From assembly GCA_035235625.1 (NCBI GenBank), contig CP141148.1, forward strand, positions 16,307,057-16,371,056: a DNA stretch of 64,000 bases, given 5' to 3'. This document shows, in pieces, positions 1 through 11,221 of this stretch. The DNA comes from Saururus chinensis. Its lineage: Eukaryota > Streptophyta > Magnoliopsida > Piperales > Saururaceae. Position 1 is the first letter of the stretch. Each line of letters opens with the position of its first letter. Made by a program: the position numbers and the translations under genes. Under the pieces are notes generated by a model. The model was given only the letters and a program-made list of their open reading frames with translations, had not been told where the DNA came from and did no database searches.

Positions 1-1843
1 AAGTACTTAACCTCAACTAAAAATTTACATCTATCTTGTTTAGTCAAAAGAGAAGAAAATTGCTTAATAACAAGATAATTCACTATATCAGCATACCAAG
101 GTAACTGGGAGATATGAAGTAAATGCTCATCAGGAAAAGACTCAGTAATAGATACAAAATCATCAGTAAAATCAGCTGTCAATCTAGATGGTCTGCCACA
201 ACATTTTTGGACCCTTCTTATCCTGAATTTCAAGATCAAATTCTTGTAGCAACAATATCCATCGGATAAGATGAGGTTCAACATCCTTTTTGAATAAAAG
301 GTACTTCAATGTAGTATGATTCAAATAGACAAAAACCTCAGACCCTAATAAATAGGACCTAAACAGTGCAAAAACAACAACTAACAACTCTTTTTCAGTG
401 ATGGAGTAGTTGAGTTGAGCATCATTTAGAGTTTTACTAGTATAGTAAATCACATGGGGAAGTTGACCAATGCACTGCCCTAAAACAACATCAATGACAT
501 AATCAGAGGCATCACACATAATTTCAAAGGGCATGCTCCAATCTTGTAGTATAATAATTGGTGCAGAGGTCAATTTAGTTTTTAGCATTTCAAAATCATG
601 AAAACACTCATCATAAAAAATAGAGAATCCTTGGCAAGTAAATTGCACAAAGGTCTAGAAATTTTACTAAAGTTTTTGATGAATCTCTTATAAAAGCCTT
701 CATGACCCAAAAATGATCTTATTTCTTTTACAGTTCGTGGAGGTGGAAGATGAGAAATTAAATTAATTTTAACTTTATCAACCTCAATGCCCCTATGTAA
801 TATGACATGCCCAAGAACAATCCCCTTCTGCAACATAAAATGACATTTCTCCCAGTTAAGTACAAGATTTTTCTCTTTACACCGCACTAGCACTAGGGAG
901 AGGTGGTGCAAACACTCATCAAATGTAGAGCCAAAGATGGGAAAATCATCCATAAACACCTCTAGGAAAAGTTATACCATGTCTGAGAAAATACTAATCA
1001 TGCACTGCTGGAAAGTGGCAAGTTTATTGCATAACCCAAAGGGCATGCGAATGTAGGCAAACATCCCAAAAGGACAAGTGAAGGTTGTCTTCTCTTAATC
1101 CTTAGGTGCTATAAGAATTTGATTATAACTGGAATACCTATCAAGAAAATAAGAATAAGCATGATCGGCTAACCTCTCTAACATTTGATCTATGAAAGGA
1201 AGAGGAAAATGATCTTTCCATATCATAGTATTCAACTTCCTGTAGTCAATACAAACACGCCAACCCATTTGAACACGGGTTGGGACTAATTCATTAGAAT
1301 TATTCTTGACTACTGTTATACCAGACTTCTTTGGCACAACCTGAACAAGACTCACCCATCTGCTATCACAAATTGGGTAAATGACACCCACATCCAAAAG
1401 CTTCAAAACTTTTACTCTAACCACATCTTGCATGACAGGGTTTAAGGGCCTTTGACATCAAATATTTTTTCTCTTGATTATCATCTAGATTGGAAGCTAT
1501 AATAACACGTAAAGTTTTAGAAGAAGCTAAAAACACATACTTGAGGGTGTCTGGTACTGGTTTTAGATCCATCTTGGGTGGTTCCATAGTGGATGGAAGG
1601 GGTGGTGATGATAATAATGAAAGAGGAGCCACTTTAGGTTGCCATTTTTCAGTACTCGTCAAAGGAACAAAATCTAGGAATGAATTAACCTTAAACAAAA
1701 GCGTGCTAGACAGGTCTCTAAGGGATCCTCAAAATGTGATTGAATAAAGGTATTATGAACAAAACCAACAATCAAGTTAACTTCATCCACATCTTCCATG
1801 TTCGGTGGCTGTTTGCTTATGTCAAAAATGTTAAGCTCAAGCG
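1..1843 (-). pseudogene. Athila-like reverse transcriptase and RNase H, broken
   Basis: RT and RNase H would copy the element RNA into DNA in the cytoplasmic particle. RT similarity begins near 1440 (the segment before it, to 1843, is poorly conserved linker). A first segment at 1095-1433 carries VVPKKSGITVVKN and CIDYRKLN. A second carries MPFGLCN near 1035-1055. The catalytic box reads FMDD (near 945-957) in place of the usual YxDD, as is common in this lineage. The tether to RNase H follows. The RNase H segment at 184-648 has a CDASDY motif with the first catalytic Asp, and [22 protein letters not shown]. In-frame stops occur just after the IAPKD block and just before the FMDD block, and a frame change occurs near 580-650, so no functional polyprotein is possible. 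Positions 1-183 hold the connection toward integrase, without a clear integrase motif. Confidence 0.88.
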
Positions 1844-2353
1844 TCATGTTTCCAAAAACACCCCATTTCTACAATTTATTAGAGGATTGGATGTGGCTAA
1901 GAAAGGATGACCTAAAATAACAGGAATTCGCCCATGAATATTTTGAGCAGGCTGAGTATCAAGGACTACAAAGTCTACTGGAAAGTAAAATGTGTCAACC
2001 TTAATCAGAACATCTTCAACAACACCTCGAGGAATTTTGATAGATCTATCAAATAATTGAAATGTCATTGATGTGGGTTTCAACTCTCTCAATCCCAATT
2101 GCACATACACAGAATATGACAATAAATTCACACTAGCCCCCAAATCTAATAAAGCCCGCTTAATGTGATGATCCCCTATCTTGCATGAAATTATGGGATA
2201 ACCAGGATCCTTATATTTGACAGGGAATTTGCATTGAATAATAGAGCTGACTTGCTCTGTCAAGAATACCTTTTTAGGAAAAAAAATTTCCTCTTGACTG
2301 TGACTAAGTCTTTTAAAAATATAGATAAGAGGGAACTTGTTGGACAGCATCAA
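1844..2353 (-). pseudogene. Athila-like aspartic protease segment
   Basis: This retropepsin-like domain would mature the Gag-Pol polyprotein. The 169-residue open segment contains LLDLGASVNLLSYSVY, where the catalytic Asp is present and the usual Thr/Ser-Gly is Leu-Gly, as in other Athila elements. The C-terminal hydrophobic block reads VILGHPFLAT, matching the ILGRPFLAT block of the family. This is the longest uninterrupted piece of the element, but it is cut off from gag upstream and RT downstream by frame changes. No independent start is expected, because this part is translated as polyprotein. The domain identity is seen in the sequence; loss of function is inferred from the flanking breaks. 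Confidence 0.85.
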
Positions 2354-3974
2354 GGAATGAAATGTTTATCTGCACTTGCTTAAACACCTCTAAAATATCT
2401 CCAAACTGTGCATTTTTCTTAGGATTGACTAATCTTTGAGGAAATGGGGCTTTAGGCACAAAACTCCTAACTAGGGGGTCAACAAAAATAGGTGGGGAGT
2501 CATTGGGTTCCTGCTTCTCACTTTCTGATTCTGTATTCTCAAGTCTCTCTTCTTCAGACATTTATAAATGATTGTCAACCTGTCGCCTAGATGTAAGAAA
2601 GGTAATTGATTGGACATGCCCCTGGTCATGTAATGAACTTGAAGCATTACTAATAGCATATTGACTTTTAGGGTTGGGTATAGGCTAACTGGGAACTTGA
2701 CTTTCTCTCTCTCGCCTACAAGAGTTGCTAACTGGCCAATTTGAGTTTCTAGTTTACCTATCACTTGAGTGTTCATTTGAATAAAGTTTTTAAGTTCTAA
2801 TATGGCCTGGTTAGTAGACTGCATGAATGTTTTGAGAGACTCTTCAAGTGATGATTATTGACATGGTGGTGCAACAACTTGAGAAGCTAATTGGGGAATA
2901 GAGGGTAGGAGGGGTTGGGCTACTTAAATTGAGTGGACATCTACCGTATTGGTGGCCCTACTCCATTTATGGGAGGCTGGTTTTGCCTCCAAGTGAAATT
3001 TGGATTATTCCACCAATTTGGTTTGTATGTCTAAGAGAAGGGACTGCCAAACAGTTTCCCATAATTGTTTAGTGCATTTGCTTACTTAGCAAAGCTCTCA
3101 GAATAACCTAACATGGAAGGACATGCTTGAGCAGTATGCACTGGACTTGCACACAGATAACACACTTCATTTTGAATCTAGTTTGCTGAATTCATGTTTC
3201 TAGCAAGGGTCATGGCTTCTACTTTTCTAATTAGCTGGTCTAACCTAGATTTCATGTTAGTATCTTCCCTTACTTCATATAAGCCTCTTTTCCTAGGGTT
3301 TTCGGTTGGTTTTTCTTTATGGCTTTTAAAAATCCCATTGCTGGGAACTCTTCAGACAAACCCTCAAGGAACTTATATGCAACATCATCATTAAGACTCA
3401 AGAAACACCCTCCGTTCATGGATTCAATCATATTGCGGTGTGTTTGAGTTAGACCATTGTAAAAGTATTACACAAGCCGCCATGTTTCAAAACCATGGTG
3501 GGGATACTTCAAAAGCAAATCCTTAAACCTCTCCCAATTCTCATAAAAATTTTCATGCTCCTCTTGACAGAAGTCAGCTATCTTTCTCCTTAAGGCATTG
3601 GTTTTAGACATTGAGTAAAATTTTAAAAGGAACTTGCTAACAAGTCCCACCCATGAATTAATAGACCCTGCTGGGAGAGAATTTAACCATGCCTTAGCTT
3701 TGTCCTTTAACTAGATAGGAAACAAGCGTAGACGGACTGACTCATCAGAAAAATTTTAAAATTTAAATGTAGCACATATTTCAAGAAAATCTTTTACATG
3801 TATGTAAGGACCCTCTTTGTCAAGACCATAGAAGGCGGGGAGAAGTTGAATGACTTGAGCTTTCAACTCAAAGTGTGTGGTATGGTAGCGGGAAACACTA
3901 GGCATGAGGGAGGATTGATAGAGATAAGTGAAAATAACTCCCCAAGGTTTGGCTTCTGCATTGTTATCTCCCAT
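2354..3974 (-). pseudogene. Athila-like gag, broken
   Basis: Gag forms the virus-like particle and packages element RNA. A likely original start is the ATG at 3974 (MGDNNAEAKP), 257 bases inside the PBS. The N-terminal half (3756-3974) contains FYGLDKEGPYIHVKDFLEICATF. A second piece (3468-3650) contains the gag core FYENWERFKDLLLKYPHHGFE. A CCHC zinc knuckle near 3130-3175 reads CYLCASPVHTAQAC, with all four ligands in C-x2-C-x4-H-x4-C spacing. Pieces at 2313-2561 and 2471-2824 are the low-complexity linker before protease. At least five in-frame stops and several frame changes separate these blocks, so it is a pseudogene. Confidence 0.85.
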
Positions 3975-4230
3975 TGTGAATGGACAATCAATTTCAAATT
4001 CACTGCTCTCTAGGGGGTTTGAATCTACTCTAACTAACCTGTCATTTGATCACGTAGTCATGTGGTCATACATGACTAATCCCCTCTCTAATGCCCCTTC
4101 TTTTTACCCCTTTTTCTCTCTTTTTTTTGTATTCATTTTTGTTTTGGTTGTTTTTTTGTTTTTTATTGTTTACACACTAAGCTAAAACTAGTAAACTTAG
4201 TTTAGATTTAATTTATTTTCCTTTACAAGT

Positions 4231-4247
4231 CCCCTCCAATGGCGCCA
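4231..4247 (-). other. Primer binding site of the Athila-like element
   Basis: On the minus strand this reads TGGCGCCATTGGAGGGG, starting 6 bases inside the 5' LTR. Athila and Tat lineages typically carry a TGGCGCC-type PBS (usually assigned to tRNA-Asp). The position between LTR and gag supports the call; the exact tRNA is inferred. Confidence 0.8.
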
Positions 4248-4253
4248 AAAACT

Positions 4254-5870
4254 TGTTGAATTTTAATTGTTTACTCACAAGCACATGAATCTATAGTAGT
4301 TAAGCGGCTAAATTGAGTGCCGATTCCACAAAGACTTGAAATCGGAAAACCAAATTTAATCTATCTCAAGTAAACCCTAATTTTGTTAATAAATATAAAG
4401 ATAATAATTAGACTAAAGTAACTAACAAAAAGCAAATAAGATTTTCATGGCAATTAAACTATCTAAATCCAAATTCTAAAGCTTTAATCTAAGAGTAAGA
4501 AAGTAATGCAAAATAAAGAAAACACTATCAAATAAGCAAAACACTAAAAAAAAAAAAATACTAGAGAATAAAACACTAACAAATAAACATAGTACTAAGG
4601 ATAGGAATCTACATTCATTAAATCATAGAACTCATAAGTATGATCATTAATCATTTGTTCATATCATCTCATAATAATCTAGAATTCAATCTTCGTTATT
4701 ATAGAAAATATCATCATTAAGCTCTCATGTACAATAAACAAATACTTTGTTTCTCCCACTTTAACGGATCAAAATCAAGTCATTAATTGTATCCACAATT
4801 TGCAAACCACAATTAATACCCAATTTCAATATTGAACAAGACAAAGCCAAGTAAAAAAACTAATGAGAACTAATTTAAATAATGAGAGAAGCATGACTAA
4901 ACTCATATCCAAATCAATCTCATCAATTAAAGAGGTAAAAATAATTAACATTAAATCCATCATTAAGACAAATTAATCAAGTCTCATAATCATGAAATTC
5001 TATAATTTAATGAAGCTTCATCCAAGCCCTATTAAAGATTTTTAGCTACTCATTGACCAAAGAAATAAAATTTTCATTGAATAAAGTAGAAAGAAACTTA
5101 CAACTTCAGAAGAAAACTAAGCAAGATTATAAAATTTTGGACGGCTACAGTAACCATGAACAGAATAATAAATAGTAACCCGTGAACAGTACTTGTGAAC
5201 CACTACCTGGCTCAATTTTTTTCTTCTTCGATTCTCTACTATGCTCTTGCTTTACATTGGAACTCCTTGAAGGAAGATGATGGTTGGACCCTCTCTCTCA
5301 ATTGGTCCCTCTCCCTAGGTCATCCCATACACTTTTATACTATCAAGAGCAAGTCTCAATCAAGTAAGTACCTAAGTTTGTCTTTCCATTAATGAGAATG
5401 AGGCCCTGACTACAATATTCTTAATTGATTCACCTTCTCAATTTGATCCTTTCCTCAATTGGTCTTCATGTTTGAATTTTCTTCTCTTGTTTTCCACTTT
5501 GTTGAATTCTATCTTTGGCGCTTTCCTTAATTAAGACAACTTTATTTTTTATAAGCTCTTCCCTAATTTAACTCTAACCAACTTTTCTATTCATCTTTTT
5601 GGTTATTTTCTCCTTTAAGACTTTCCATTCTTTGTAATTTTTTATTTCTAAGCACTTGACCATCCACTTGGTTTTAGCTAAGGAATTTTCCAACTTGAAC
5701 TAGTTCTTGTACAGAAATTCATCATGAATGCTCCAAAATAGCAATTTCATCAACTAAGCTCGTCAAACCCTATAAAATAGAATTAAACTCTAATAATCTA
5801 ATATCAATGTAAAATCAACCTAAAATGCATAAATCTAGGGTACATAAATGGTTATATTACGTGCATATCA
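4254..5870 (-). repeat. 5' LTR of the Athila-like element (1617 bp)
   Basis: On the minus strand the LTR begins TGATATGCACGTAATA (plus-strand end 5870) and ends AAAATTCAACA next to the PBS, giving TG...CA termini. The sequence is AT-rich and non-coding. Short open frames in it (for example 5195-5392 plus) show no family motif. The base right after the LTR (5871) resumes a chromovirus RNase H coding sequence, which fixes the outer boundary. The predicted 5-bp target duplication is TAGGG (5871-5875); its partner is outside the window. Confidence 0.85.
5331..5340 (-). promoter_or_regulatory. Putative TATA box in the Athila-like LTR
   Basis: The minus-strand sequence GTATAAAAGT lies inside the LTR, about 0.5 kb from the LTR start. 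This is a plausible distance for the U3/R boundary. It is called by motif and position only. Confidence 0.4.
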
Positions 5871-6989
5871 TAGGGTTTCCATTTGTCGATGACAAGGACT
5901 ATGACCAGCATCTCCTTCTCATTGATAGATAGGGATAAGGAATGACTGGCCCCTTGCCGAAGAAGGAAAAATAGGTTGCACATCCTACAAGAGCGCCGCA
6001 CCTAGGCCAGCCTCCGAAGCATCCGTTTCAACCACAAAAGAGCAGCTGAAATCCACTTAAATGAGGATGGGGGTGGAGGCCATGGACTGCTTCAACATAG
6101 CAAAAGCCGCTTAGGTAGCCTCTATCCAAGTGAATTCGCCCTTCTTCAGGAGCTTTGTGAGGGGGTGGGCGATCTCTCCATAGTGGCTAATAAACCTCTA
6201 GTAGTATCCAGAGAGGCCCAAAAAGCTTCTAAGTGCGTGAACACAGGTAGGCCTCGGCCAAGAGAGCATAGCAGACACCTAAGAGGGGTCAGTGGCGACC
6301 TCGTCCTAGGAGATAATGTGGGCTGCCAAAAGAACACTTCAAACATTTAAGGAATAAGGAATTATCTTTCAGAATGGAGAAGACAAACCTAAGGTGCTCT
6401 AAATGTTCCACCCATGAAGGAAGCAGCAAAGGAAGGGCCAGAAGTGATTGTTCATAAGGCTCTAAAAAGTGGCAGGGACATTGGTGAGCCCAAATGGCAT
6501 GACAATAAACTTGAAATGGCCATCGTAAGTGCGGAAGGCAATCTTAAGCACGTTGGCTACCTGCACCCAAATCTGATGGTAACCCAATCGAAGATCGAGT
6601 TTGCTGACTATCGTGCCGGCCAACTGATCCAGAAGCTCCTCAATCACCGGAATAGGGTACTTGTCGACTGTGATGGCGTTCAAGGCCCGGTAGTCGACAC
6701 AAAAACACCAAGTGCCATCCTTCTTGCGAACCAGCAATACAGGAGAGGAGAAGGAGCTCGTGCTGGGGCATATGATGCAGAACTCAAGCATATCAGTGAT
6801 GAGGTGCTCAATCTCCACCTTCTGAATGTGGGAAAAGTGGTGCAGGCGAACATTGGCCGAAGATGCCTCTGGAATAATAGGGATGTGCTGGTCATGAGGC
6901 AGCATGAGTGAGGCCTCTAGGCTTGGCAAACACGTCATGTGGTCCATCAGTAAAGCAAGAAGGTCCTTAGGCAGCGCGTCTTGGTTCAC
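5871..6989 (-). pseudogene. Chromovirus RT and partial RNase H, broken
   Basis: The N-terminal RT (6462-6989) is open over 175 residues with [45 protein letters not shown] and FIVMPFGLTNVPATF. Palm and connection follow at 6130-6460 with degraded LSWPRPTCVHALRSFLGLSGYY-like sequence. The YxDD box falls in the damaged stretch between them. RNase H starts near 6060 with FVVETDASEAGLGAALL and is cut at 5871 by the Athila-like LTR. Several stops occur between 5871 and 6460. The function would be cDNA synthesis; this copy cannot make it. Confidence 0.87.
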
Positions 6990-7001
6990 TTTGACCGTTG
7001 C

Positions 7002-7642
7002 CTATTGTTGTAGAAGGAACCCCTGGGGTGCGAACCGGAAGAAGGAGCTCGCTGATTGGGAGGAGAGAAGGGTGCCCGGCTGAGACCCTTGGATCCGCAC
7101 CTGCTTTCCTTGAACATCAAAATCCGTAATCATCTTGCGGAAGTTCCATATCACGTCCCCAAGTTCCTGTAGCCACTGAACCCTTAGCACCACATCCTCC
7201 CCTTTTGTGGGCAGCAAGAAGAGATTGGTGATGAAGGTGTGGCGAGTGCGGTATGTTCACATACTCCAGAACTCCTGAGGTGCTTTCTGTAAGTGATTAA
7301 GACATCGAATAGCTTCGAATCAGACACAAAACAGCCTAGATGCTGTGCCACCTTATCATTGATGAAGTTGTGGGTGGAGCCACTATCGATAAGGATGGCC
7401 ACTTGCTACCGCTTGAGATGGCCTTGGACCTGCATCATGCGAAGAGTGAAGGCCCCAAAGATGACATGGACTGAGATCTTGGGCAGCATGTCGTCGTAGT
7501 GGGAGCAATCATCCCTGTCTGCCACATTGACCTCTTTTTCAACATCCTCCATGAGTAGGCTGCCTTTGACGGAACAACGATGCCCTGGTAAAAACTTTTC
7601 ATCACATTTGAAACATAGCCCCTTGGACCGACGTTCTTCCAT
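7002..7642 (-). pseudogene. Chromovirus zinc knuckle and aspartic protease, broken
   Basis: The segment at 7406-7642 carries the nucleic-acid-binding knuckle LCFKCDEKFLPGHRC. The segment at 7184-7402 carries the retropepsin site ILIDSGSTHNFINDK with the catalytic Asp-Ser-Gly. The segment at 7002-7217 carries the protease-to-RT linker WLQELGDVIWNF. These sit in three different frames, so the reading frame is broken at least twice. In the knuckle the usual ninth-position His is Leu, while a His at position 12 remains. Order and motifs match the complete element to the right. Confidence 0.85.
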
Positions 7643-8235
7643 TTGTGCTGGTGTGAGATGTCGAACAAGCTGACCTGGTGGAGGGGGCTGCTGACACGGG
7701 CTGCCTGAGGACAGGGGACTAGCGCCAAGAGGAAGGTGTGGGGAGGGTCCAAGCCAGCCACCCCTCCGCTATCTGGCCAGTTTCTCCTCCTCAATTTGTG
7801 CATGCCGCATGATGTCTCACATACTTGAGCATGGAAAGTGGTGCATCTGCTTGAATATCTCCGGATTGAGTCCTCTCTTGAATGTCCCCACCAAGGCTGC
7901 CACCAGCCACTCGGGAAGATGGTTCGTGATCTTCATGAACTCCATATAATAGGCCCGAATGGTGGTGGTTTGGTGCAGGGTGGAAAGCATCTCACTGGAG
8001 TCTTGGAACTCGTTGGGGCCAAACTGTATGCACAATTCATCAGAGAAGGCTGCCCATGTGAAGTAATGAAACTCCTTCTCAAAGCTCTGAAACCAAACAG
8101 AAACATCGCCATCCAAGTGGACTGTGGCTATGCGCAACCGCTTAGCCTTGAAGTGCGTCCCTTGATAGGCGAAGAACTTCTCCGCCTTGTACAACTACTC
8201 CACCAGATCTTCATCCCCATTGTAACCAACCACGC
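7643..8235 (-). pseudogene. Chromovirus gag, C-terminal two thirds
   Basis: The 125-residue segment at 7817-8194 contains FFAYQGTHFKAKRLRIATVHLDGD, VWFQSFEKEFHYFTW and CIQFGPNEFQD, the plant gypsy gag (retrotrans_gag) core. The same blocks occur at 13334-13597 in the complete element. The gag N-terminus is missing because homology ends at about 8230, where the element joins satellite. The stretch 7643-7816 is the gag linker before the knuckle. Confidence 0.83.
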
Positions 8236-8239
8236 CTTA

Positions 8240-9207
8240 TACACATTTTTAATGAACTTCAATTCAATTCGATTAAAAGGATATAACTTGACCAAATGAG
8301 ATTTGATAGGTTGTCGTTTAGTACATTTGATTCATTCTTATGAACATAGTAATTAAGTACTTATTTATTTAAACAACTAAATATACATTCATAACGAGCT
8401 TAGGTGCTTTGTTGTAAACTAGTTAAGAGAATGAAATCACATAAGTTAAGGAAGAATGGTCAACTTGTGGCATCACTTTCTTTATTTAATTCATAAATAC
8501 TAACGTAACAAATGATTAGGAGGCCTTTTTAAACTTTAAACAATATAACGATTTGTGCTTATTCTTAACAAACTTCTATTTTAATTGATTAAAAGGATAT
8601 AACTAGACCAAAAGTGAACCGATTGGTTTGTTGTTTAGTATGTTTAATTTATTCTTACGAACTTAGTAAATGAGAATGCATTTTATCAAAAGAACTAAAT
8701 ACACATTTGTCACGAGCTTTGGTGCTTTGTTGCTTAGGTCTAAAACTAGTTAAGAGAAAAAAATCACATAAGTAAAGGAAGAATGGTCAAATTTTGGCAT
8801 CGCTTTATCTATTTAATTCGTAATTACCAGTGTAAAAAATTGTATAGAAGGTCTATTTATATTTTAAACAAAATAATGATTTGTATACATTCTTAACGAA
8901 CTTCGGTTTTAATCGATTAAAAGGATATAACTAGACTAAAAGTGGTCCGATTGGTTCATGGTTTATTGTGTTTAATTCATTCTTATGAACTTAGTAAATG
9001 AGTAAATATTTTTTTAAAACAACTAAATATACATTTGTGAGGAGCTTTGGTGTTTTTTTCTAAAATTAGCTAAGCGAATAAAATCACATAAGTTAACGAA
9101 GAATGGTCAAATTGTCGCATTGCTTTCTCCATTTGATTCTTAATTACGAATGTAACTAATGATTAGGAGGTCTTTTTAAACTTTAAATGATATAATAATT
9201 TGTACAA
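8240..9207 (+). repeat. Satellite array, block 1 (about 3 monomers of ~319 bp)
   Basis: This is head-to-tail copies of the satellite that fills the rest of the window. Landmarks per monomer are ATTCTTAACGAACTTCGG, TTTTAATCGATTAAAA, CATTCTTACGAACTTAG and GATTCGTAATTACGAA. Successive ATTCTTAAC landmarks at 8561 and 8889 give a 328-bp step here. The block ends at the TACAA target duplication (9203-9207) of the chromovirus and continues in register after it at 14571. No gene is seen. Confidence 0.95.
9203..9207. other. Target-site duplication TACAA, left copy
   Basis: TACAA directly precedes the TGATGTGCCC start of the left LTR and is repeated at 14571-14575. Removing the element and one copy restores a continuous satellite monomer. 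Confidence 0.95.
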
Positions 9208-9587
9208 TGATGTGCCCAACGTGGGAACAATCGATATCAAAGAGATTCATGCAGTGAAAGGGGAGAAGCAAGATAGAAAGGGGAGAAGTTCTGAATAGTT
9301 TCAATAGCATAACCTAAAAAAGAGGAAGGGATCGCTCCATATAGGGGATGACCAGTCCCCTAGGGAGTCGCACCCAGCCCAAACCAGGTCAGCCCAGTTC
9401 CCTAGGCAGACATGCCATTTAGTGGTTCAGTTAGCCCAAACTACTAACTGAACCAATAGTGTCTTACATCTGAATACCAAAGCAAATACTAAACTATTAC
9501 ATTAAGAAATAGTTCCAATGCCAAGAAGTAAAAAAAATAAAATAGAGTCTGGGAGTTATCTGAGAGACTGGGCCATCGTGCACAACA
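9208..9587 (-). repeat. 3' LTR of the complete chromovirus (380 bp)
   Basis: It begins TGATGTGCCCAACGTGGG and ends GTGCACAACA on the plus strand, with TG...CA ends. It aligns end to end with 14191-14570 at about 89% identity and no indels that I could see. In element orientation this is the downstream LTR. Confidence 0.95.
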
Positions 9588-9602
9588 CTCCACCAAACTT
9601 CC
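9588..9602 (-). other. Putative polypurine tract of the complete chromovirus
   Basis: On the minus strand GGAAGTTTGGTGGAG abuts the TG of the 3' LTR. It is purine-rich with a few T, as in a decayed or weak tract. The position next to the 3' LTR is the main support. Confidence 0.5.
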
Positions 9603-9639
9603 GCTAGTCACCTTGTCCTCAAGGCGACCAAGACAAATA

Positions 9640-9860
9640 TCATACCATAAACTCATCCTCAAGCATCCACGTGGAATCCTTAAGCGGCTGCCCTTGCTAA
9701 GAAATCAAAACCTTTGTAATAATGCAACCAGAGCAACATACCCGACGCTTCTCAATCAATGAAGCAAGGACAGGGTCAGACAGCGGAACTTGGCCCATCA
9801 GTGGAGGGGGAGGAGCACCCACAGCTAAGGACTTGTCACCCACAAATCACCCCAGGCAAG
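9640..9860 (-). pseudogene. Chromodomain remnant at the pol C-terminus
   Basis: Translation of the minus strand here gives EKRRVCCSGCIITKVLIS, a stop, then GQPLKDSTWMLEDEF. This matches the chromodomain pattern of plant chromovirus integrases (VLIxWxGxPxxxxTWE followed by an acidic stretch). The expected Trp of ISW is the stop. The related fragment at 55850-56050 encodes the same block, which supports the call. Chromodomains tether integrase to histone marks, so the family may have been directed to heterochromatin; that is known for the class and inferred here. Confidence 0.75.
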
Positions 9861-9889
9861 ATACATGAAAGACAGGGTGAACCAAAGAG

Positions 9890-11154
9890 TTAGGGGGCAA
9901 GGCTAGGCTGTAGGCCATTGAACCAACATGCTCCTCGATAGCATAGGGACCATGGAAATGGGGAGCAATTTTGAGTTCTCATGCTGAAACAAGGAGGTCT
10001 GTCGATGAGGAAAAACCGACACATAAACCAAATCACCCACTGCATACTTGCGATCAGTGTGGCATCAATCATAAATCTTCTTCATCCGGTTCTGGGTAGA
10101 GGATAAATTTTCCTTGAGCTGATGTAACACCTCATTGCACGTCTGTAGCATATAGTCGACCTCAGCCATAGAGGAGTAGAGAGGTACATACAATAACACA
10201 GTCGGTGGCGGCCGGCCATATAGCACCTCAAACGGAGTGAAGCCGGTTCGAGTATGATAGGCAGTATTATAAGACCACTCCACCCATGGAAGAAGCTAAA
10301 GCCATTGGCGGGGCTGCGTCATACTAAACCATCGAAGATACTGCTCCAAGCAATGATTAACCACCTTGGTCTGACCATCCGTGTGAGGGTGATAAGCAGT
10401 GCTCATATGGAGAGAAGTAACCTGTAAAGTGAAGAACTCCTACCAGAATTGCGAAAGGAATATCCTATCACGGTCGAAACAATCATGTGGGGCATACAGT
10501 GAAGTCGGGCCACCTCGCAAACATAAAGCTCAGCTACTATCTTGGTGGTGAAGGGATGGCCCAGTGCACAAAAATGAGCATACTTGGACAGCCTGTCCAC
10601 CAAACCATAATCACGGACTTACCCTTTCCCATGGGCAATGCCTCCACAAAGTCCATCGTGACATCCTCCCACACCTTATCGGGAATAGGCAAGGGCTGTA
10701 ACAACCCGGTGGGGGAAGTCGTGCAGCCTTAGCCCGCTAGCAAAAATCACAAGCGGCCACATTCTCTTGGATAGATGGACTTTTACCCTGCCACATGAAG
10801 CTCTAGCTGAACCATTTATAGGTGCGGAAAGCCTCTTCATGTTCAGCCACAGGAGTGTCATGGAAGGATGCGGCGGCTGAGGTCAGCTACATCGGGTACC
10901 CACAGGCGGTCCTTGCAGAAGAGAAGAGCATCTCGCCACACAAAGAAGGGCCGGGCAACAGGGTCGGTTTGGAGGGCGGCAATCACATCCTGTGTCAAAG
11001 ACTCATTACGATAGGCCTGCCGCAACTCATCAATGAAGGGGCAAGATAAAGTAGAGAAAGCCAAGCAAGAGCCTGGCCCCAGGTAGCTAGAGAGGGTGTC
11101 AGCCACGATGTTCTCAGACCCTTTTCTTGTACACAACCTCTTAGTCATAGCCAA
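9890..11154 (-). pseudogene. Chromovirus integrase, broken
   Basis: Integrase would insert the cDNA into the chromosome. The N-terminal region (10858-11154) links RNase H to the zinc-binding domain and includes RRILP at its end. A core segment (10403-10603) reads [20 protein letters not shown] and [14 protein letters not shown], which follows the first catalytic Asp region of plant gypsy integrases. A later core segment (10065-10283) reads YNTAYHTRTGFTPFEVLYGRPPP, around the usual position after the catalytic Glu. The C-terminal region near 9920-10070 keeps AVGDLVYV in another frame, resembling the GPY/F region. Stops and at least three frame changes break it. Confidence 0.85.
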
Positions 11155-11221
11155 GTAACTTGCTGACCCACCACTAGTGAGACGGAGTGGACACTCGCTG
11201 TTCTAAGAAATATTTTAGGGG

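Larger units (their letters stand above)
1..5870 (-). mobile_element. Athila-like Ty3/gypsy LTR retrotransposon, 5' part, degenerate
   Basis: Read on the minus strand, the order is LTR (4254-5870), PBS, gag, protease, reverse transcriptase and RNase H, leaving the window at position 1 before integrase. The lineage call rests on the long LTR, a TGGCGCC-type PBS, a protease with an Asp-Leu-Gly-Ala-Ser active site followed by NLL, and RT blocks such as WRVCIDYRKLN and DHFPLPFIDQMLERLA, which are characteristic of Athila. All coding parts carry stops or frameshifts. The LTR boundary at 5870/5871 falls inside an RNase H domain of another element, so this copy is nested in the chromovirus fragment to its right. 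The 3' LTR and the second target-site duplication lie beyond the left edge. Confidence 0.88.
5871..8235 (-). mobile_element. Chromovirus-type Ty3/gypsy fragment, truncated at both ends
   Basis: This minus-strand fragment runs from gag (right) through zinc knuckle, protease and RT to the middle of RNase H, where the Athila-like LTR interrupts it at 5870/5871. It is the same family as the complete element at 9208-14570: order and protein blocks match, for example SSPVLLVRKKDGTW, YHQIWVQVA and the DSGSTHNFIND protease. At the right end the gag homology stops near 8230 and satellite begins near 8240, with no LTR or PBS, so the 5' end was lost. The remainder of pol probably lies to the left of the Athila-like element, outside the window. 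Confidence 0.87.
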
